NCBI RefSeq assembly: GCF_964031115.1
Contig: NZ_OZ035006.1
Location: 1,364,001-1,428,000, forward strand
Reading direction: 5' to 3'
Length of the DNA: 64,000 bases
From: Spiroplasma endosymbiont of Clivina fossor
Lineage (GTDB): Bacteria; Bacillota_I; Bacilli_A; Mycoplasmatales; Nriv7
Positions within the stretch are counted from its first letter, which is position 1; every line of letters starts with the position of its first letter. A model generated the notes under the pieces. The model worked only from the letters and a program-made list of their open reading frames with translations, made no database searches and was not told the DNA's origin. The translations under genes were made by a program, and so were the position numbers. Of the stretch, positions 10,024-21,078 are shown piece after piece.

Positions 10024-11352
10024 GGGACTGTACAATTAACTGTGTCTCTAAGTAATTAACTTAAATTCACTCTGTCCTCAAATTTTATCATTAAATGTGA
10101 AATTGCACTACCCCGATTTTGAATTGGCATCGTTCATTTCTTAACCATATTTTGAAATGTTAAATAAAATATTTTAAAAACTGATGCATCATTAGGGAAA
10201 ATCTTTTTATTCTTAATGACTTTTCTTAGTTGACTATTAACAGATTCAATCGCATTAGTTGTGTAAATAATCCTTCTAAATTCTTGAGGATATTCAAGAA
10301 AAATTATTAAATTATTTCAGTTATTTTTTCATGATTTAGTAATTTGTGGATACTTTTTATTTCATTTTTCTGAAAAATGATCTAAAGCAACTAGCGCTAT
10401 TTCTTCATTAATTGCTGTATAAATTGATTTTAAATCATTAGCTACAAGTTTGCGATCTTTGTAAGGAACAAATTTTAAACTATTACGAATTTGATGAACG
10501 ATGCATAATTGGTGCTGTGTTTTTGGGAACACAGCTTCTATTGAATCAGACATTCCAGTTAAATTATCGCTACAAGCAACAAGAATATCTTGTAAGCCAC
10601 GATTTTTCATTTCCGTAAGATTATATTAAGTCAAAATTTGGCTCCCTCATTCTCGCTAATTCACATTCCTAAAATATCTTTTAAACCATCTAAATTAATT
10701 CCTAAGGCAAGATAAACTGCTTTATTTATTATTCGTTTATCTTGCTTTACTTTAACAACAATACAATCAAAATAAACAATCAGATAAATCTTCTCTAAAG
10801 GTTTAGTTTGTCACATTTTAACTTCTTCAATAACATCATCAGTTATTTGACTAATTAAACTTTCTGAAATTTCTGCTCCGTGATAGAATTCTTGCAATTG
10901 TGCTTTGATATCAGAAATTGTCATTCCTCTTGCATATAAAGAAATTACTTTTTGATCAAAGTTATCAAATCTTCTTTGTCTTTTCGGAATAATTACTGGT
11001 TCAAAAGTACTATTTCGATCTCTTGGTACATCAATTGCGATTGAACCATTTTTAGTAATAATGGTTTTTTGTGTGTTGCCATTTCTTTTATTATGATTCT
11101 CATCAGTTTCAAGATAATCTTTAATTTCCGTATTTAACATTCGTTCAGTTAATTTTTTGGTAAATTCCTGAAAAATAGTATTGCCTTTAAATAAATCTTG
11201 TGGATTATCAATATTTTCTAAAAAATAATCAACAACTTTATCAATTGCATCAGGTTCTTTTTTTTATTTTTTTTTTTTTGTCATTTTCTGTTCTCCTTCG
11301 TTTAAGTATAATTCAGAATGAATTATCGAGACACAGAATTTTGGACAGGTCC
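10024..11352 (-). mobile_element. IS256-family element, copy 1 (1329 bp)
   Basis: Termini GGGACTGTACAATTAACTGT and GGACCTGTCCAAAATTCTGT (inverted, imperfect) match copy 2 at 18589-21062. The flanks (ACTTGATA and TAATAAAT) do not match each other, so this copy was rearranged after insertion. It is 8 bases longer than copy 2, which the indels in its transposase fully account for. Confidence 0.85.
10056..11284 (-). pseudogene. IS256-family transposase, inactivated
   Basis: Same gene as 19810-21030, with two lesions. The A-runs after the start codon have grown by 5 and 1 bases, which keeps phase but turns codon 7 into TAA. A 2-base TA insertion at about 10622-10626 destroys the frame before the catalytic-domain segment starting [15 protein letters not shown]. 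Mutator-family signatures ([21 protein letters not shown]) are still readable in pieces. Confidence 0.85.
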
Positions 11353-11363
11353 TAATAAATTTT

Positions 11364-12516
11364 TTTTAATTTTGTCGAAAACTCTTGATAAAATAAAAAA
11401 ATCATCAACTTGATAATTTTAAAAGGCTTTTATGTAAAATTACTATTTTTACTTTAACTTTTTTATACATTAAAATATAATATCGCTGTTTGTTGGTTTG
11501 GAGTTAAACCCTTATGTTGGTATTTTCATTTTCAGAGATTTAAATAATTTTGAATATTAGTAAAACCTAAACCATGATAATAAATTAAGGCTTCTTTAAG
11601 ACTAGATTGTAATTTACTGATTTTATTTAAGTTACGATAACTAGCTTCAGGATTAATTGTTGTTTTAGTTACACATAAAGTAGAATTTGTTTGTTTTGCT
11701 ACTAAAAAATATAATTTTTGCATATCAGAAGTAATAATTGAATTTTCGTTAATTAATTCTTTGTTCATATTTTCAATAACTCATTGTTTTTGTAAACGTT
11801 TGGTGTTTGTGGATTTAACATAAATATTGTTATTATTATCAATTGCCATTTGAATACAGCATTTAGTATTAGTTGCGAATGGGTCAAGGTGAATTCTTCG
11901 TGGATCAGTTTTATATTTGAAATTTCCTTTATGGATTTCTTTAATAAATGTTTCATCGATTTGGATTTTACCAGATAATTTTTTAAATTTTAATTGAGTA
12001 TTTTCTAATTGTTTTGATTTCATTAATTTTTGACGATTATATCAAGCAGTTTTTAATGTAGTTTTAATAAAACGAGAAATTGTTTTACTAGATTGCCCCA
12101 ACAATGAAATTTGAATCAATAAATTTCATTGTTCATAATTTAAATGACTTCAATAAATAAAATGATTACGAAAAGCGTCAAAACTTGCACGGCAATTTTT
12201 ACATAAATATTTTTGTTTTCCTTCTGAATTATGTCCATTTTTAACGCAATGGTAAGATTCACATTTAGGGCATTTAAATACCTTGCGCTCTAAATTTTTG
12301 ATCAATTTCATTTAAACGTTTTTGTTTTTGTTTTTTTTATTAATTCTGCTTGTTGTTTGACTTTTTCATAAAATTCTAAAAATTGATCATCTATTAAAGT
12401 ATTTACTAGTTCTTGAATTATTTTTTCCATAATTATTATCCACCTCTATCATATTAAAAATATACCTAAAATTAAGTATATTCAATAAATATCAAGAGTT
12501 TTCGACAAAATTAAAA
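11364..12516 (-). mobile_element. IS1595-type element
   Basis: Both termini present, 1153 bp. It is 7-8 bases longer than the intact copies because of indels in the transposase. The right flank ATTTTTTA pairs with 9962-9969. Confidence 0.85.
11463..12430 (-). pseudogene. IS1595-family transposase, frameshifted
   Basis: Compared with 18693-19652, an extra A in GCATTTAAATACC (about 12275) and an enlarged T/G run at about 12320-12340 break the N-terminal zinc-ribbon region. The DDE part from about 12023 down is still open. Confidence 0.8.
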
Positions 12517-12676
12517 ATTTTTTACAACAAAAATCATACATAAGAAATATATACTTAATTTGAATATGGAAATAATTTATAGTAAATGATTATTTTTTCT
12601 TTTTTAAAAAATACCTAAGAAAACTAAACGCGACCATAACCATAAAATAAAAAAAATTAATTATTAAAAGTTAATA

Positions 12677-12835
12677 ATGCTGTTATTTATAAAATTTAAT
12701 CGCCCTACTAATGAACTTAATTTAAAATCACAGCAAATCCAATTAGACTTCACGATTGACACATTAGACAAAAAACATATCAAACTAATTCTTCAGGAAA
12801 TTCAAGAAGCTGACTATAATGTAATAATTAGTTAA
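12677..12835 (+). CDS. hypothetical 52-aa protein
   Basis: Starts MLLFIKFNRPTNELNLKSQQ and ends EADYNVIIS. No recognised domain and no strong RBS (TTAATA before ATG). It lies between the TIR element and an IS5 copy and could be a fragment of a larger lost gene. Confidence 0.35.
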   Translation: MLLFIKFNRPTNELNLKSQQIQLDFTIDTLDKKHIKLILQEIQEADYNVIIS

Positions 12836-12925
12836 TATCTCTAACCATTCAATTTATTCAATGTTATAATCAAGGAAATTAAAAGATTACTAAATATAAT
12901 ATTGAAATTGAAAGGATTACATAAT

Positions 12926-13992
12926 AGACTTCTTGCAAAATTAATTTAAAATATAATTGAATTGTTGTTTTTAATAAAAAGGTGGAATTTAAATGAAATT
13001 TAAAAAAAATAATCAAATAAGTGATAAAAATTTTTTAAGATTAACTGGTATTAAACATACTACTTTTAATAAAATGCTAGAAATTTTAAAAATAGAAGAA
13101 TTAAAAAAGAGATTTCGTCGCGGAAGAACCAATAAATTATCATTAGAAAATCGTATTTTAATGACTTTAGAATATTGAAGAGAATATAGAACTTATTTTC
13201 ATATTGCAAAAAGTTATGATATTAGTGAAAGTAGTTGTTATAGAAATATCAAATGAATTGAAGACACTTTAATAAAACACCCTAATTTTCAACAACTTAC
13301 TGGTCAAAAATCACTATTAAAAGATTATTTCAAAGATAAGACTGTTATAATTGATGTAACTGAAAGCCAAATCCAACGCCCAAAAAAAGACAAAAACAGC
13401 ACTACTCAGGAAAAAAGAAAAAACACACAATAAAAACACAAGTTATAATTGAAAAAGATAGTAAAAAAATTATTAGTTCTGATTTTTCTTATGGTAAAAA
13501 CCATGACTTTAAAATTTTAAAAGATTCAAAAATTAAATTTTTACCAGAAACAACTGTTTTAGTGGATTTAGGTTATCAAGGCATACAAAAAATTAATCAT
13601 AATGTTTTAATTCCTAAAAAAAAATCAAAGAAAAACCCTTTAAATAAAGAAGAAAAGCAAAATAATGAGCGAATTTCAAAAATGAGAATTGTTATTGAAA
13701 ATGTTTTTGCTATACTTAAAAAATTTAAAATTATTAGTGAAAAATATCGAAATCGTAGAAAAAGATTTGCTTTAAGATTTAATTTAATAGCTTCAATTTA
13801 TAATTTACAACTATTAGTTTAAATATATTTGATAATTTAAAATTTCAGTCTTTTTTATTGTAAATAATAATTTTTATTATGTTTTAATGACAAAATATTT
13901 GTAAAAATAATCTAAAAATTATTTTAATAACACTTTTATATTTATTTTAAATTTAAAAATTATAATTATCATATTAATTTTGCAAGAAGTCT
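12926..13992 (+). mobile_element. IS5-family element
   Basis: 1067 bp with ends AGACTTCTTGC/GCAAGAAGTCT. AAT direct repeats at 12923-12925 and 13993-13995. It landed between an RBS (AAAGGATTACATA) and the ATG it served (see 13994). Confidence 0.9.
12993..13822 (+). CDS. IS5-family transposase, made by -1 frameshift
   Basis: Intact two-frame gene; slippery A_AAA_AAA at 13382-13388, frame 1 stop at 13431-13433. It differs from other copies by Lys for Arg in IPKKKSKK near the middle of frame 2. Confidence 0.85.
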
Positions 13993-13993
13993 A

Positions 13994-14103
13994 ATGAATT
14001 GTCTTGTTTGTGAAAAACTAATTAGTCCCCTGAAGAGCTAAAAGAATTAAAGGAACAATATCATCACTTAATAAACTCATTTCCAATGTGCAGGCGATGG
14101 TAG
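13994..14103 (+). pseudogene. remnant of a small Cys-rich (possible zinc) protein
   Basis: ATG at 13994 gives MNCLVCEKLIS; two bases too many in AGTCCCCTGAAG then shift the frame, after which SPEELKELKEQYHHLINSF and PMCRRW follow to TAG. Without the IS5 copy upstream the ATG would lie 8 bases after AAAGG, a good RBS, so this was a real gene start. The paired Cys suggest a small zinc-ribbon protein, but the identity is unknown. Confidence 0.4.
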
Positions 14104-14114
14104 CATATACTAAT

Positions 14115-14151
14115 AAAATGAACCGCGGAGTAATAATCCGCGGTTCATTTT
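14115..14151. terminator. strong bidirectional hairpin terminator
   Basis: AAAATGAACCGCGGA and TCCGCGGTTCATTTT form a perfect 15-bp stem with a 7-base loop and A/T flanks on both sides. It sits 15 bases beyond the stop of the formate/nitrite transporter on the minus strand. Confidence 0.9.
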
Positions 14152-14165
14152 CATTCTACTTAATA

Positions 14166-15104
14166 CTATAATTTAGTTCCTTTAAATTTTCCAGCAGCGA
14201 TTTCTGTATTAATTCGTTTTTTAAATACTAATAAATAAACCATTGGTAAGACAACACTACCGCCAATAAAATTACCTAACAATGTTGGTAGCATATTCAT
14301 TATTGAAAATGTTCCAAAATCTTGACCAACCATACCATTATTTAAAAATAAACCAGTCATTCAAACATAAGCATTAGCAACAATATGTTGAAAACCAGAA
14401 ATTCCAAACGCTAAAATTACAAAGAAGCATAATAATACCTTAGTTGCTGAATTTTTAACAGACATATTCATTCAGAACAATCCCGCAATTAAAATATTAC
14501 AATAAATGCCACTAACAAAATTTTTTAAAAAAACTGTCCAATTAAGATTACTTGGACTAGAACCGATTTTCTTATCATAAATATACTTAAAAGCATTATA
14601 AAACTCAGAATCAACTTTCATATGTCCCATTAAATAAGTTGATATCGCAACAATTAATGTTCCTAAACAATTACCAACTAATACTAAAGATAAATTTGCA
14701 AGCATGCGGCGCAATTTTGCTTCTCTTTTAACTATGGGTAATAATGTCAATGAATTAGAAGTAAATAATGTCCCCCCAATAAAAATAACCATTAATATTG
14801 CTGGCGTAAAAGTTAGTCCCGTAATTAAAGCAATCATACCAGAAGGCATACCATTAGGTTTTAAATTTCCATTACTGTCTTTAATAATAAATCCTGATAA
14901 AGCAACAATAACAATAACATAAGCAATTGCTACAAAAAAACCTGCCATAATACCAAATAGAAATGTCTTATATCACGGATCGCGTAATTTTTGAAAAGCA
15001 TATTCAAATACTTCAACAAATGTCTCTTCATGTGAAATATGATCTTTAATAAGGACAACATTACTATCATCAAAACTATGTAATGGTTTTTCTTTTGAAC
15101 TCAT
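14166..15104 (-). CDS. formate/nitrite transporter family protein
   Basis: 312 aa, starting MSSKEKPLHSF with RBS AAGGAGAT. Six hydrophobic segments of an FNT channel are visible, starting YKTFLFGIMAGFFVAIAYVI. The family elements LFTSNSL, LVGNCLGTL, GIYCNILIAGLFW, FGISGFQHIVAN and MLPTLLGNFIGG are present. It probably exports formate or lactate or imports small anions across the single membrane. It is a single-gene unit with the terminator at 14115-14151; IS1595 sits about 120 bases upstream. Confidence 0.9.
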
Positions 15105-15960
15105 TTACTAATCTCCTTTGAAGTTCATATTAAAAAATATATAAATATTTTCAATTATTTATATTATGTAATAAAAGATTAAAAATTACAAGAAAAACAA
15201 AATAAAAAAAGCAGAATATTCTTTTAATTTTGTCGAAAACTCTTGATATTTATTGAATATACTTAATTTTAGGTATATTTTTAATATGATAGAGGGGAAT
15301 AATAATTATGGAAAAAATAATTCAAGAACTAGTAAATACTTTAACAGATGATCAATTTTTAGAATTTTATGAAAAAGTCAAACAACAAGCAGAATTAATA
15401 AAAAAACAAAAACGTTTAAATGAAATTGATCAAAAATTTAGAGCGCAAGGTATTAAATGCCCTAAATGTGAATCTTACCATTGCGTTAAAAATGGACATA
15501 ATTCAGAAGGAAAACAAAAATATTTATGTAAAAATTGCCGTGCAAGTTTTGACGCTTTTCGTAATCATTTTATTTATTGAAGTCATTTAAATTATGAACA
15601 ATGAAATTTATTGATTCAAATTTCATTGCTGGGGCAATCTAGTAAAACAATTTCTCGTTTTATTAAAACTACATTAAAAACTGCTTGATATAATCGTCAA
15701 AAATTAATGAAATCAAAACAATTAGAAAATACCCAATTAAAATTTAAAAAATTATCTGGTAAAATCCAAATCGATGAAACATTTATTAGACTTCTTGCAA
15801 AATTAATTTAAAATATAATTGAATTGTTGTTTTTAATAAAAAGGTGGAATTTAAATGAAATTTAAAAAAAATAATCAAATAAGTGATAAAAATTTTTTAA
15901 GATTAACTGGTATTAAACATACTACTTTTAATAAAATGCTAGAAATTTTAAAAATAGAAG

Positions 15961-15984
15961 GGTCGCGTTTAGTTTTCTTAGGTA
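15961..15984 (+). repeat. left terminal inverted repeat of 11.6-kb element
   Basis: GGTCGCGTTTAGTTTTCTTA then GGTA. Further copies end at 5494 and 12635 and at 39596. Confidence 0.8.
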
Positions 15985-16151
15985 TTGCTTTGAAGAAGTA
16001 AAACAATCAGCTAATTATATTATTTAATTACTAAACTAACCCCGCCTTTCTTGTTATTGTCATTTTTATTCTTTTTTATTTTATCATATTATTGAATTTT
16101 TACACAATAAAAAATTATTAATTATTATTAAATTTTAACTAATATTTTTAC

Positions 16152-16450
16152 TTACTTAAATCTATTATATTTATTTGTTACAGCATTACCTTTATAATTA
16201 ATTCAACTATCATCATTTTTATTATTATATTTATTTCATAATGAATTTTTATATATTTCTTTTCTGATTTCTATTTCTGAATTAATATTTTCATTAATAT
16301 GATGTAATACATTTAATTTGTTTAAATTTGCCATTCTTAAATGTAATAGGTTATTTAAATTCTTATGATTATATATTTTTGCCCCATAGCCTAATTGTTG
16401 TTTTACTAAATGTGATACATCACTTTCGATGCTACAGCCGATATTTCATT
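16152..16450 (-). pseudogene. UPF0236 (ISLre2-type transposase) C-terminal remnant
   Basis: About 99 residues from NIGCSIESDVSHLVKQQLGY to NKYNRFK. The GCxIExxVSHxxxxxxxxGAKIYN pattern followed by LNNLLHLRMANLNKLN is that of the C-terminus of UPF0236 proteins, as I recall the family; this is from memory, not from a search. The 5' part is lost at the IS5 copy that starts at 16451. A second piece of the same end is at 36883-37012. Confidence 0.6.
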
Positions 16451-17518
16451 AGACTTCTTGCAAAATTAATTTAAAATATAATTGAATTGTTGTTTTTAAT
16501 AAAAAGGTGGAATTTAAATGAAATTTAAAAAAAATAATCAAATAAGTGATAAAAATTTTTTAAGATTAACTGGTATTAAACATACTACTTTTAATAAAAT
16601 GCTAGAAATTTTAAAAATAGAAGAATTAAAAAAGAGATTTCGTCGCGGAAGAACCAATAAATTATCATTAGAAAATCGTATTTTAATGACTTTAGAATAT
16701 TGAAGAGAATATAGAACTTATTTTCATATTGCAAAAAGTTATGATATTAGTGAAAGTAGTTGTTATAGAAATATCAAATGAATTGAAGACACTTTAATAA
16801 AACACCCTAATTTTCAACAACTTACTGGTCAAAAATCACTATTAAAAGATTATTTCAAAGATAAGACTGTTATAATTGATGTAACTGAAAGCCAAATCCA
16901 ACGCCCAAAAAAAGACAAAAACAGCACTACTCAGGAAAAAAGAAAAAACACACAATAAAAACACAAGTTATAATTGAAAAAGATAGTAAAAAAATTATTA
17001 GTTCTGATTTTTCTTATGGTAAAAACCATGACTTTAAAATTTTAAAAGATTCAAAAATTAAATTTTTACCAGAAACAACTGTTTTAGTGGATTTAGGTTA
17101 TCAAGGCATACAAAAAATTAATCATAATGTTTTAATTCCTAAAAGAAAATCAAAGAAAAACCCTTTAAATAAAGAAGAAAAGCAAAATAATGAGCGAATT
17201 TCAAAAATGAGAATTGTTATTGAAAATGTTTTTGCTATACTTAAAAAATTTAAAATTATTAGTGAAAAATATCGAAATCGTAGAAAAAGATTTGCTTTAA
17301 GATTTAATTTAATAGCTTCAATTTATAATTTACAACTATTAGTTTAAATATATTTGATAATTTAAAATTTCAGTCTTTTTTTATTGTAAATAATAATTTT
17401 TATTATGTTTTAATGACAAAATATTTGTAAAAATAATCTAAAAATTATTTTAATAACACTTTTATATTTATTTTAAATTTAAAAATTATAATTATCATAT
17501 TAATTTTGCAAGAAGTCT
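16451..17518 (+). mobile_element. IS5-family element with mismatched flanks
   Basis: 1068 bp. The flanks are ATT (16448-16450) and AAT (17519-17521), unlike the matching pairs of the other copies. This is expected if two IS5 copies recombined and deleted the DNA between them, namely the 5' parts of both the UPF0236 and the toxin gene. Confidence 0.88.
16518..17347 (+). CDS. IS5-family transposase, made by -1 frameshift
   Basis: Intact two-frame gene with the slippery A_AAA_AAA and all three catalytic residues. Confidence 0.85.
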
Positions 17519-18367
17519 AATGATAATAAATTAGAAATACATTATTCAATTGATAATCAACAAAATAAAATTATTAATTTAAATGAATTGATTAAAAAAG
17601 CAATATTTTTTAAATTTCGTGATGAAAATCCTAATTTAAAATTTAAGGAAATAAATTATATTGATACTGATAATTTAAATTTTTGAGATATTGAAATAAC
17701 AAAAAAAGAAAATTCATTTTTATGATCTAATGTTCCTAAAAATGTATGTTCTGATAGAGAAATTATCAATAAAACTCCAAATACAAGATCATTTAATGTA
17801 CCTGCTTGTGAATATAATTCAAAATCAAAATTAGTATTTCAAATTACAACAGGATTAACTAAAACAAAACAAGAAAATAAATTAAATGGTTGAAACATAA
17901 ATTCTGATGATGAAATAAAATTAACAGATTTTACAAATATAAATAATAAAAATTCTGAAATCATTAATGTATTATCAAATGAATTTGATTTATCAAACAC
18001 AAATAAACAAGAAAAAGAAATGATTTTAAGTATTTTTAAGGAACCCGCTGATAAATTTGAACTTAATCCCAATGAAAAATTAAAAATTACTTATCCAGTA
18101 AGAATAATTACATCTAAAGTTATATTAAATTTAAAACAAAAAATTACAGGAAATATTACTGCCAAAATAATTGATGATAACAATAAAGAACAAATAATTA
18201 CATTATCAATTACAGAAGTAATGCAAATTTTACAAAAATATAGTTTATTACTCAATGAAATTACTATAGATAAAAACAATGATAAAATAACATTTAACGG
18301 TGAAGCATTTTTTTCATCAGAAAGAGAAGGGTCGGTAAGAACAAATACAGTTACTACTATAGTATAA
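17519..18367 (+). pseudogene. ETX/MTX2-like pore-forming toxin, 5' truncated
   Basis: 282 codons are open from the IS5 junction to TAA at 18365. The start is missing. The second half has the layout of the aerolysin-type ETX/MTX2 toxins. A Ser/Thr/Asn-rich stretch (TDFTNINNKNSEIINVLSNE) comes first, then KQEKEMILSIFKEPADKFEL and the Pro-rich turn with NPNEKLKITYPVRIITSKV. Next are alternating strands (ILNLKQKITGNITAKII), and the end is REGSVRTNTVTTIV. This family is found in several Spiroplasma genomes and in insecticidal bacteria. The assignment is by pattern, without a search; an unrelated beta-rich surface protein is the alternative. A terminator follows at 18462. Confidence 0.5.
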
Positions 18368-18461
18368 AGTTTTATAAAAACGATATTAGCTATTTAGAAC
18401 AATAACTTTAATTAAAACAAGCCCAACAAGTTTAAATTTCTTGTAAAAATAAAAAATATTC

Positions 18462-18497
18462 AAACCAGTAATTAACTAAAATTACTGGTTTTTATTT
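18462..18497 (+). terminator. terminator after the toxin-like gene
   Basis: AAACCAGTAAT and ATTACTGGTTT pair perfectly (11 bp) around an 8-base loop and are followed by TTATTTTG. Confidence 0.85.
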
Positions 18498-18607
18498 TGT
18501 CAAAATAGAAAAAATGAAAAAGTTGTTTAAGAGAATTATCATTATAGAAAGCTACATTTCGGGGTAGTGATTTTAACAGTTTTTTAAAGAGCCTGTCCAA
18601 AATTCTG

Positions 18608-19752
18608 TTTTAATTTTGTCGAAAACTCTTGATATTTATTGAATATACTTAATTTTAGGTATATTTTAATATGATAGAGGTGGATAATAATTATGGAAAA
18701 AATAATTCAAGAACTAGTAAATACTTTAACAGATGATCAATTTTTAGAATTTTATGAAAAAATCAAACAACAAGCAGAATTAATAAAAAAACAAAAACGT
18801 TTAAATGAAATTGATCAAAAATTTAGAGCGCACGGTATTAAATGCCCTAAATGTGAATCTTACCATTGCGTTAAAAATGGACATAATTCAGAAGGAAAAC
18901 AAAAATATTTATGTAAAAATTGTCGTGCAAGTTTTGACGCTTTTCGTAATCATTTTATTTATTGAAGTCATTTAAATTATGAACAATGAAATTTATTGAT
19001 TCAAATTTCATTGCTGGGACAATCTAGTAAAACAATTTCTCGTTTTATTAAAACTACATTAAAAACTGCTTGATATAATCGTCAAAAATTAATGAAATCA
19101 AAACAATTAGAAAATACCCAATTAAAATTTAAAAAATTATCTGGTAAAATCCAAATCGATGAAACATTCATTAAAGAAATCCATAAAGGAAATTTCAAAT
19201 ATAAAACTGATCCACGAAGAATTCACCTTGACCCATTCGCAACTAATACTAAATGCTGTATTCAAATGGCAATTGATAATAATAACAATATTTATGTTAA
19301 ATCCACAAACACCAAACGTTTACAAAAACAATGAGTTATTGAAAATATGAACAAAGAATTAATTAACGAAAATTCAATTATTACTTCTGATATGCAAAAA
19401 TTATATTTTTTAGTAGCAAAACAAACAAATTCTACTTTATGTGTAACTAAAACAACAATTAATCCTGAAGCTAGTTATCGTAACTTAAATAAAATCAGTA
19501 AATTACAATCTAGTCTTAAAGAAGCCTTAATTCATTATCATGGTTTAGGTTTTACTAATATTCAAAATTATTTAAATCTCTGAAAATGAAAATACCAACA
19601 TAAGGGTTTAACTCCAAACCAACAAACAGCGGTATTATATTTTAATGTATAAAAAAGTTAAAGTAAAAATAGTAATTTTACATAAAAGCCTTTTAAAATT
19701 ATCAAGTTGATGATTTTTTTTATTTTATCAAGAGTTTTCGACAAAATTAAAA
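18608..19752 (+). mobile_element. IS1595-type element, complete reference copy (1145 bp)
   Basis: Begins TTTTAATTTTGTCG and ends CGACAAAATTAAAA. The 8-bp target repeat AAATTCTG is perfect (18600-18607 and 19753-19760). The AT-rich 8-bp duplication fits the IS1595 family. Confidence 0.93.
18693..19652 (+). CDS. IS1595-family transposase, full length
   Basis: 319 aa, intact with TGA as Trp (four codons). Residues about 55-85 form a zinc ribbon with CPKCESYHC and CKNC. The DDE domain of ISXO2 type follows, with IQIDETFI, then IITSDMQKLYF, then the C-terminal half with LIHYHGLGFTNIQNYLNLWKW. RBS GAGGTGG lies 9 bases before ATG 18693. The A-to-H change in RAHGIKC is shared only with the copy at 48456-48728, so these two may be recent relatives. 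Confidence 0.9.
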
Positions 19753-19809
19753 AAATTCTGTGTCTCGATAATTCATTCTGAATTATACTTAAAAGAAGGA
19801 GAACAGAAA

Positions 19810-21030
19810 ATGACAAAAAAAATAAAAAAAGAACCTGACGCAATTGATAAAGTTGTTGATTATTTTTTAGAAAATATTGATAATCCACAAGATTTATTTA
19901 AAGGCAATACTATTTTTCAGGAATTTACCAAAAAATTAACTGAACGAATGTTAAATACGGAAATTAAAGATTATCTTGAAACTGATGAGAATCATAATAA
20001 AAGAAATGGCAACACACAAAAAACCATTATTACTAAAAATGGTTCAATCGCAATTGATGTACCAAGAGATCGAAATAGTACTTTTGAACCAGTAATTATT
20101 CCAAAAAGACAAAGAAGATTTGATAACTTTGATCAAAAAGTAATTTCTTTATATGCAAGAGGAATGACAATTTCTGATATCAAAGCACAATTGCAAGAAT
20201 TCTATCACGGAGCAGAAATTTCAGAAAGTTTAATTAGTCAAATAACTGATGATGTTATTGAAGAAGTTAAAATGTGACAAACTAAACCTTTAGAGAAGAT
20301 TTATCCGATTGTTTATTTTGATTGTATTGTTGTTAAAGTAAAGCAAGATAAACGAATAATAAATAAAGCAGTTTATCTTGCCTTAGGAATTAATTTAGAT
20401 GGTTTAAAAGATATTTTAGGAATGTGAATTAGTGAGAATGAGGGAGCCAAATTTTGACTTAATAATCTTACGGAAATGAAAAATCGTGGGTTACAAGATA
20501 TTCTTGTTGCTTGTAGTGATAATTTAACTGGGATGTCTGATGCAATAGAAGCTGTTTTCCCAAAAACACAGCATCAATTATGCATTGTTCATCAAATTCG
20601 CAATAGTTTAAAATTTGTTCCTTACAAAGATCGCAAACTTGTAGCTAATGATTTAAAATCAATTTATACAGCAATTAATGAAGAAATAGCGTTAATTGCT
20701 TTAGATCATTTTTCAGAAAAATGAAATAAAAAGTATCCACAAATTACTAAATCATGAAAAAATAACTGAAATAATTTAATAATTTTTCTTGAATATCCTC
20801 AGGAATTTAGAAGAATTATTTACACAACTAATGCGATTGAATCTGTTAATAGTCAATTAAGAAAAGTCATTAAGAATAAAAAGATTTTTCCTAATGACGC
20901 ATCAGTTTTTAAAATATTTTATTTAGCATTTCAAAATATGGTTAAGAAATGAACGATGCCAATTCAAAATTGGGGTAGTGCAATTTCACATTTAATGATA
21001 AAATTTGAGGACAGAGTGAATTTAAGTTAA
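19810..21030 (+). CDS. IS256-family (mutator) transposase, full length
   Basis: 406 aa, intact. Catalytic triad positions: YFDCIVVK (Asp), [10 protein letters not shown] (Asp), [13 protein letters not shown] (Glu), plus the family segment [26 protein letters not shown] precedes ATG 19810. Expression from outside is blocked by the IS1595 inserted in the left terminus, though a promoter may lie between 19760 and 19800. Confidence 0.93.
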
Positions 21031-21078
21031 TTACTTAGAGACACAGTTAATTGTACAGTCCCTTTTTAAATTTAGTTA

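Larger units (their letters stand above)
9777..12635 (+). mobile_element. about 310-bp TIR element (MITE-like), split by IS1595/IS256
   Basis: Left end GGACGCGTAAAGTTTTGTTA at 9777; right end TACCTAAGAAAACTAAAC and GCGACC to 12635. The two ends are 20/24 identical when inverted. 9777-9969 joined to 12517-12635 equals the uninterrupted 304-bp copy at 39293-39596. The insertion has left a perfect 8-bp repeat ATTTTTTA (9962-9969, 12517-12524). No transposase lies inside, so it is a short non-autonomous derivative of whatever moved the 11.6-kb element with related termini. Confidence 0.7.
18589..21062 (+). mobile_element. IS256-family element, copy 2, holding IS1595
   Basis: Perfect 8-bp repeat TTTTTAAA at 18581-18588 and 21063-21070. 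Without the inserted IS1595 and its 8-bp duplication the element is 1321 bp. The IS1595 sits inside its left terminal repeat. Confidence 0.92.
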
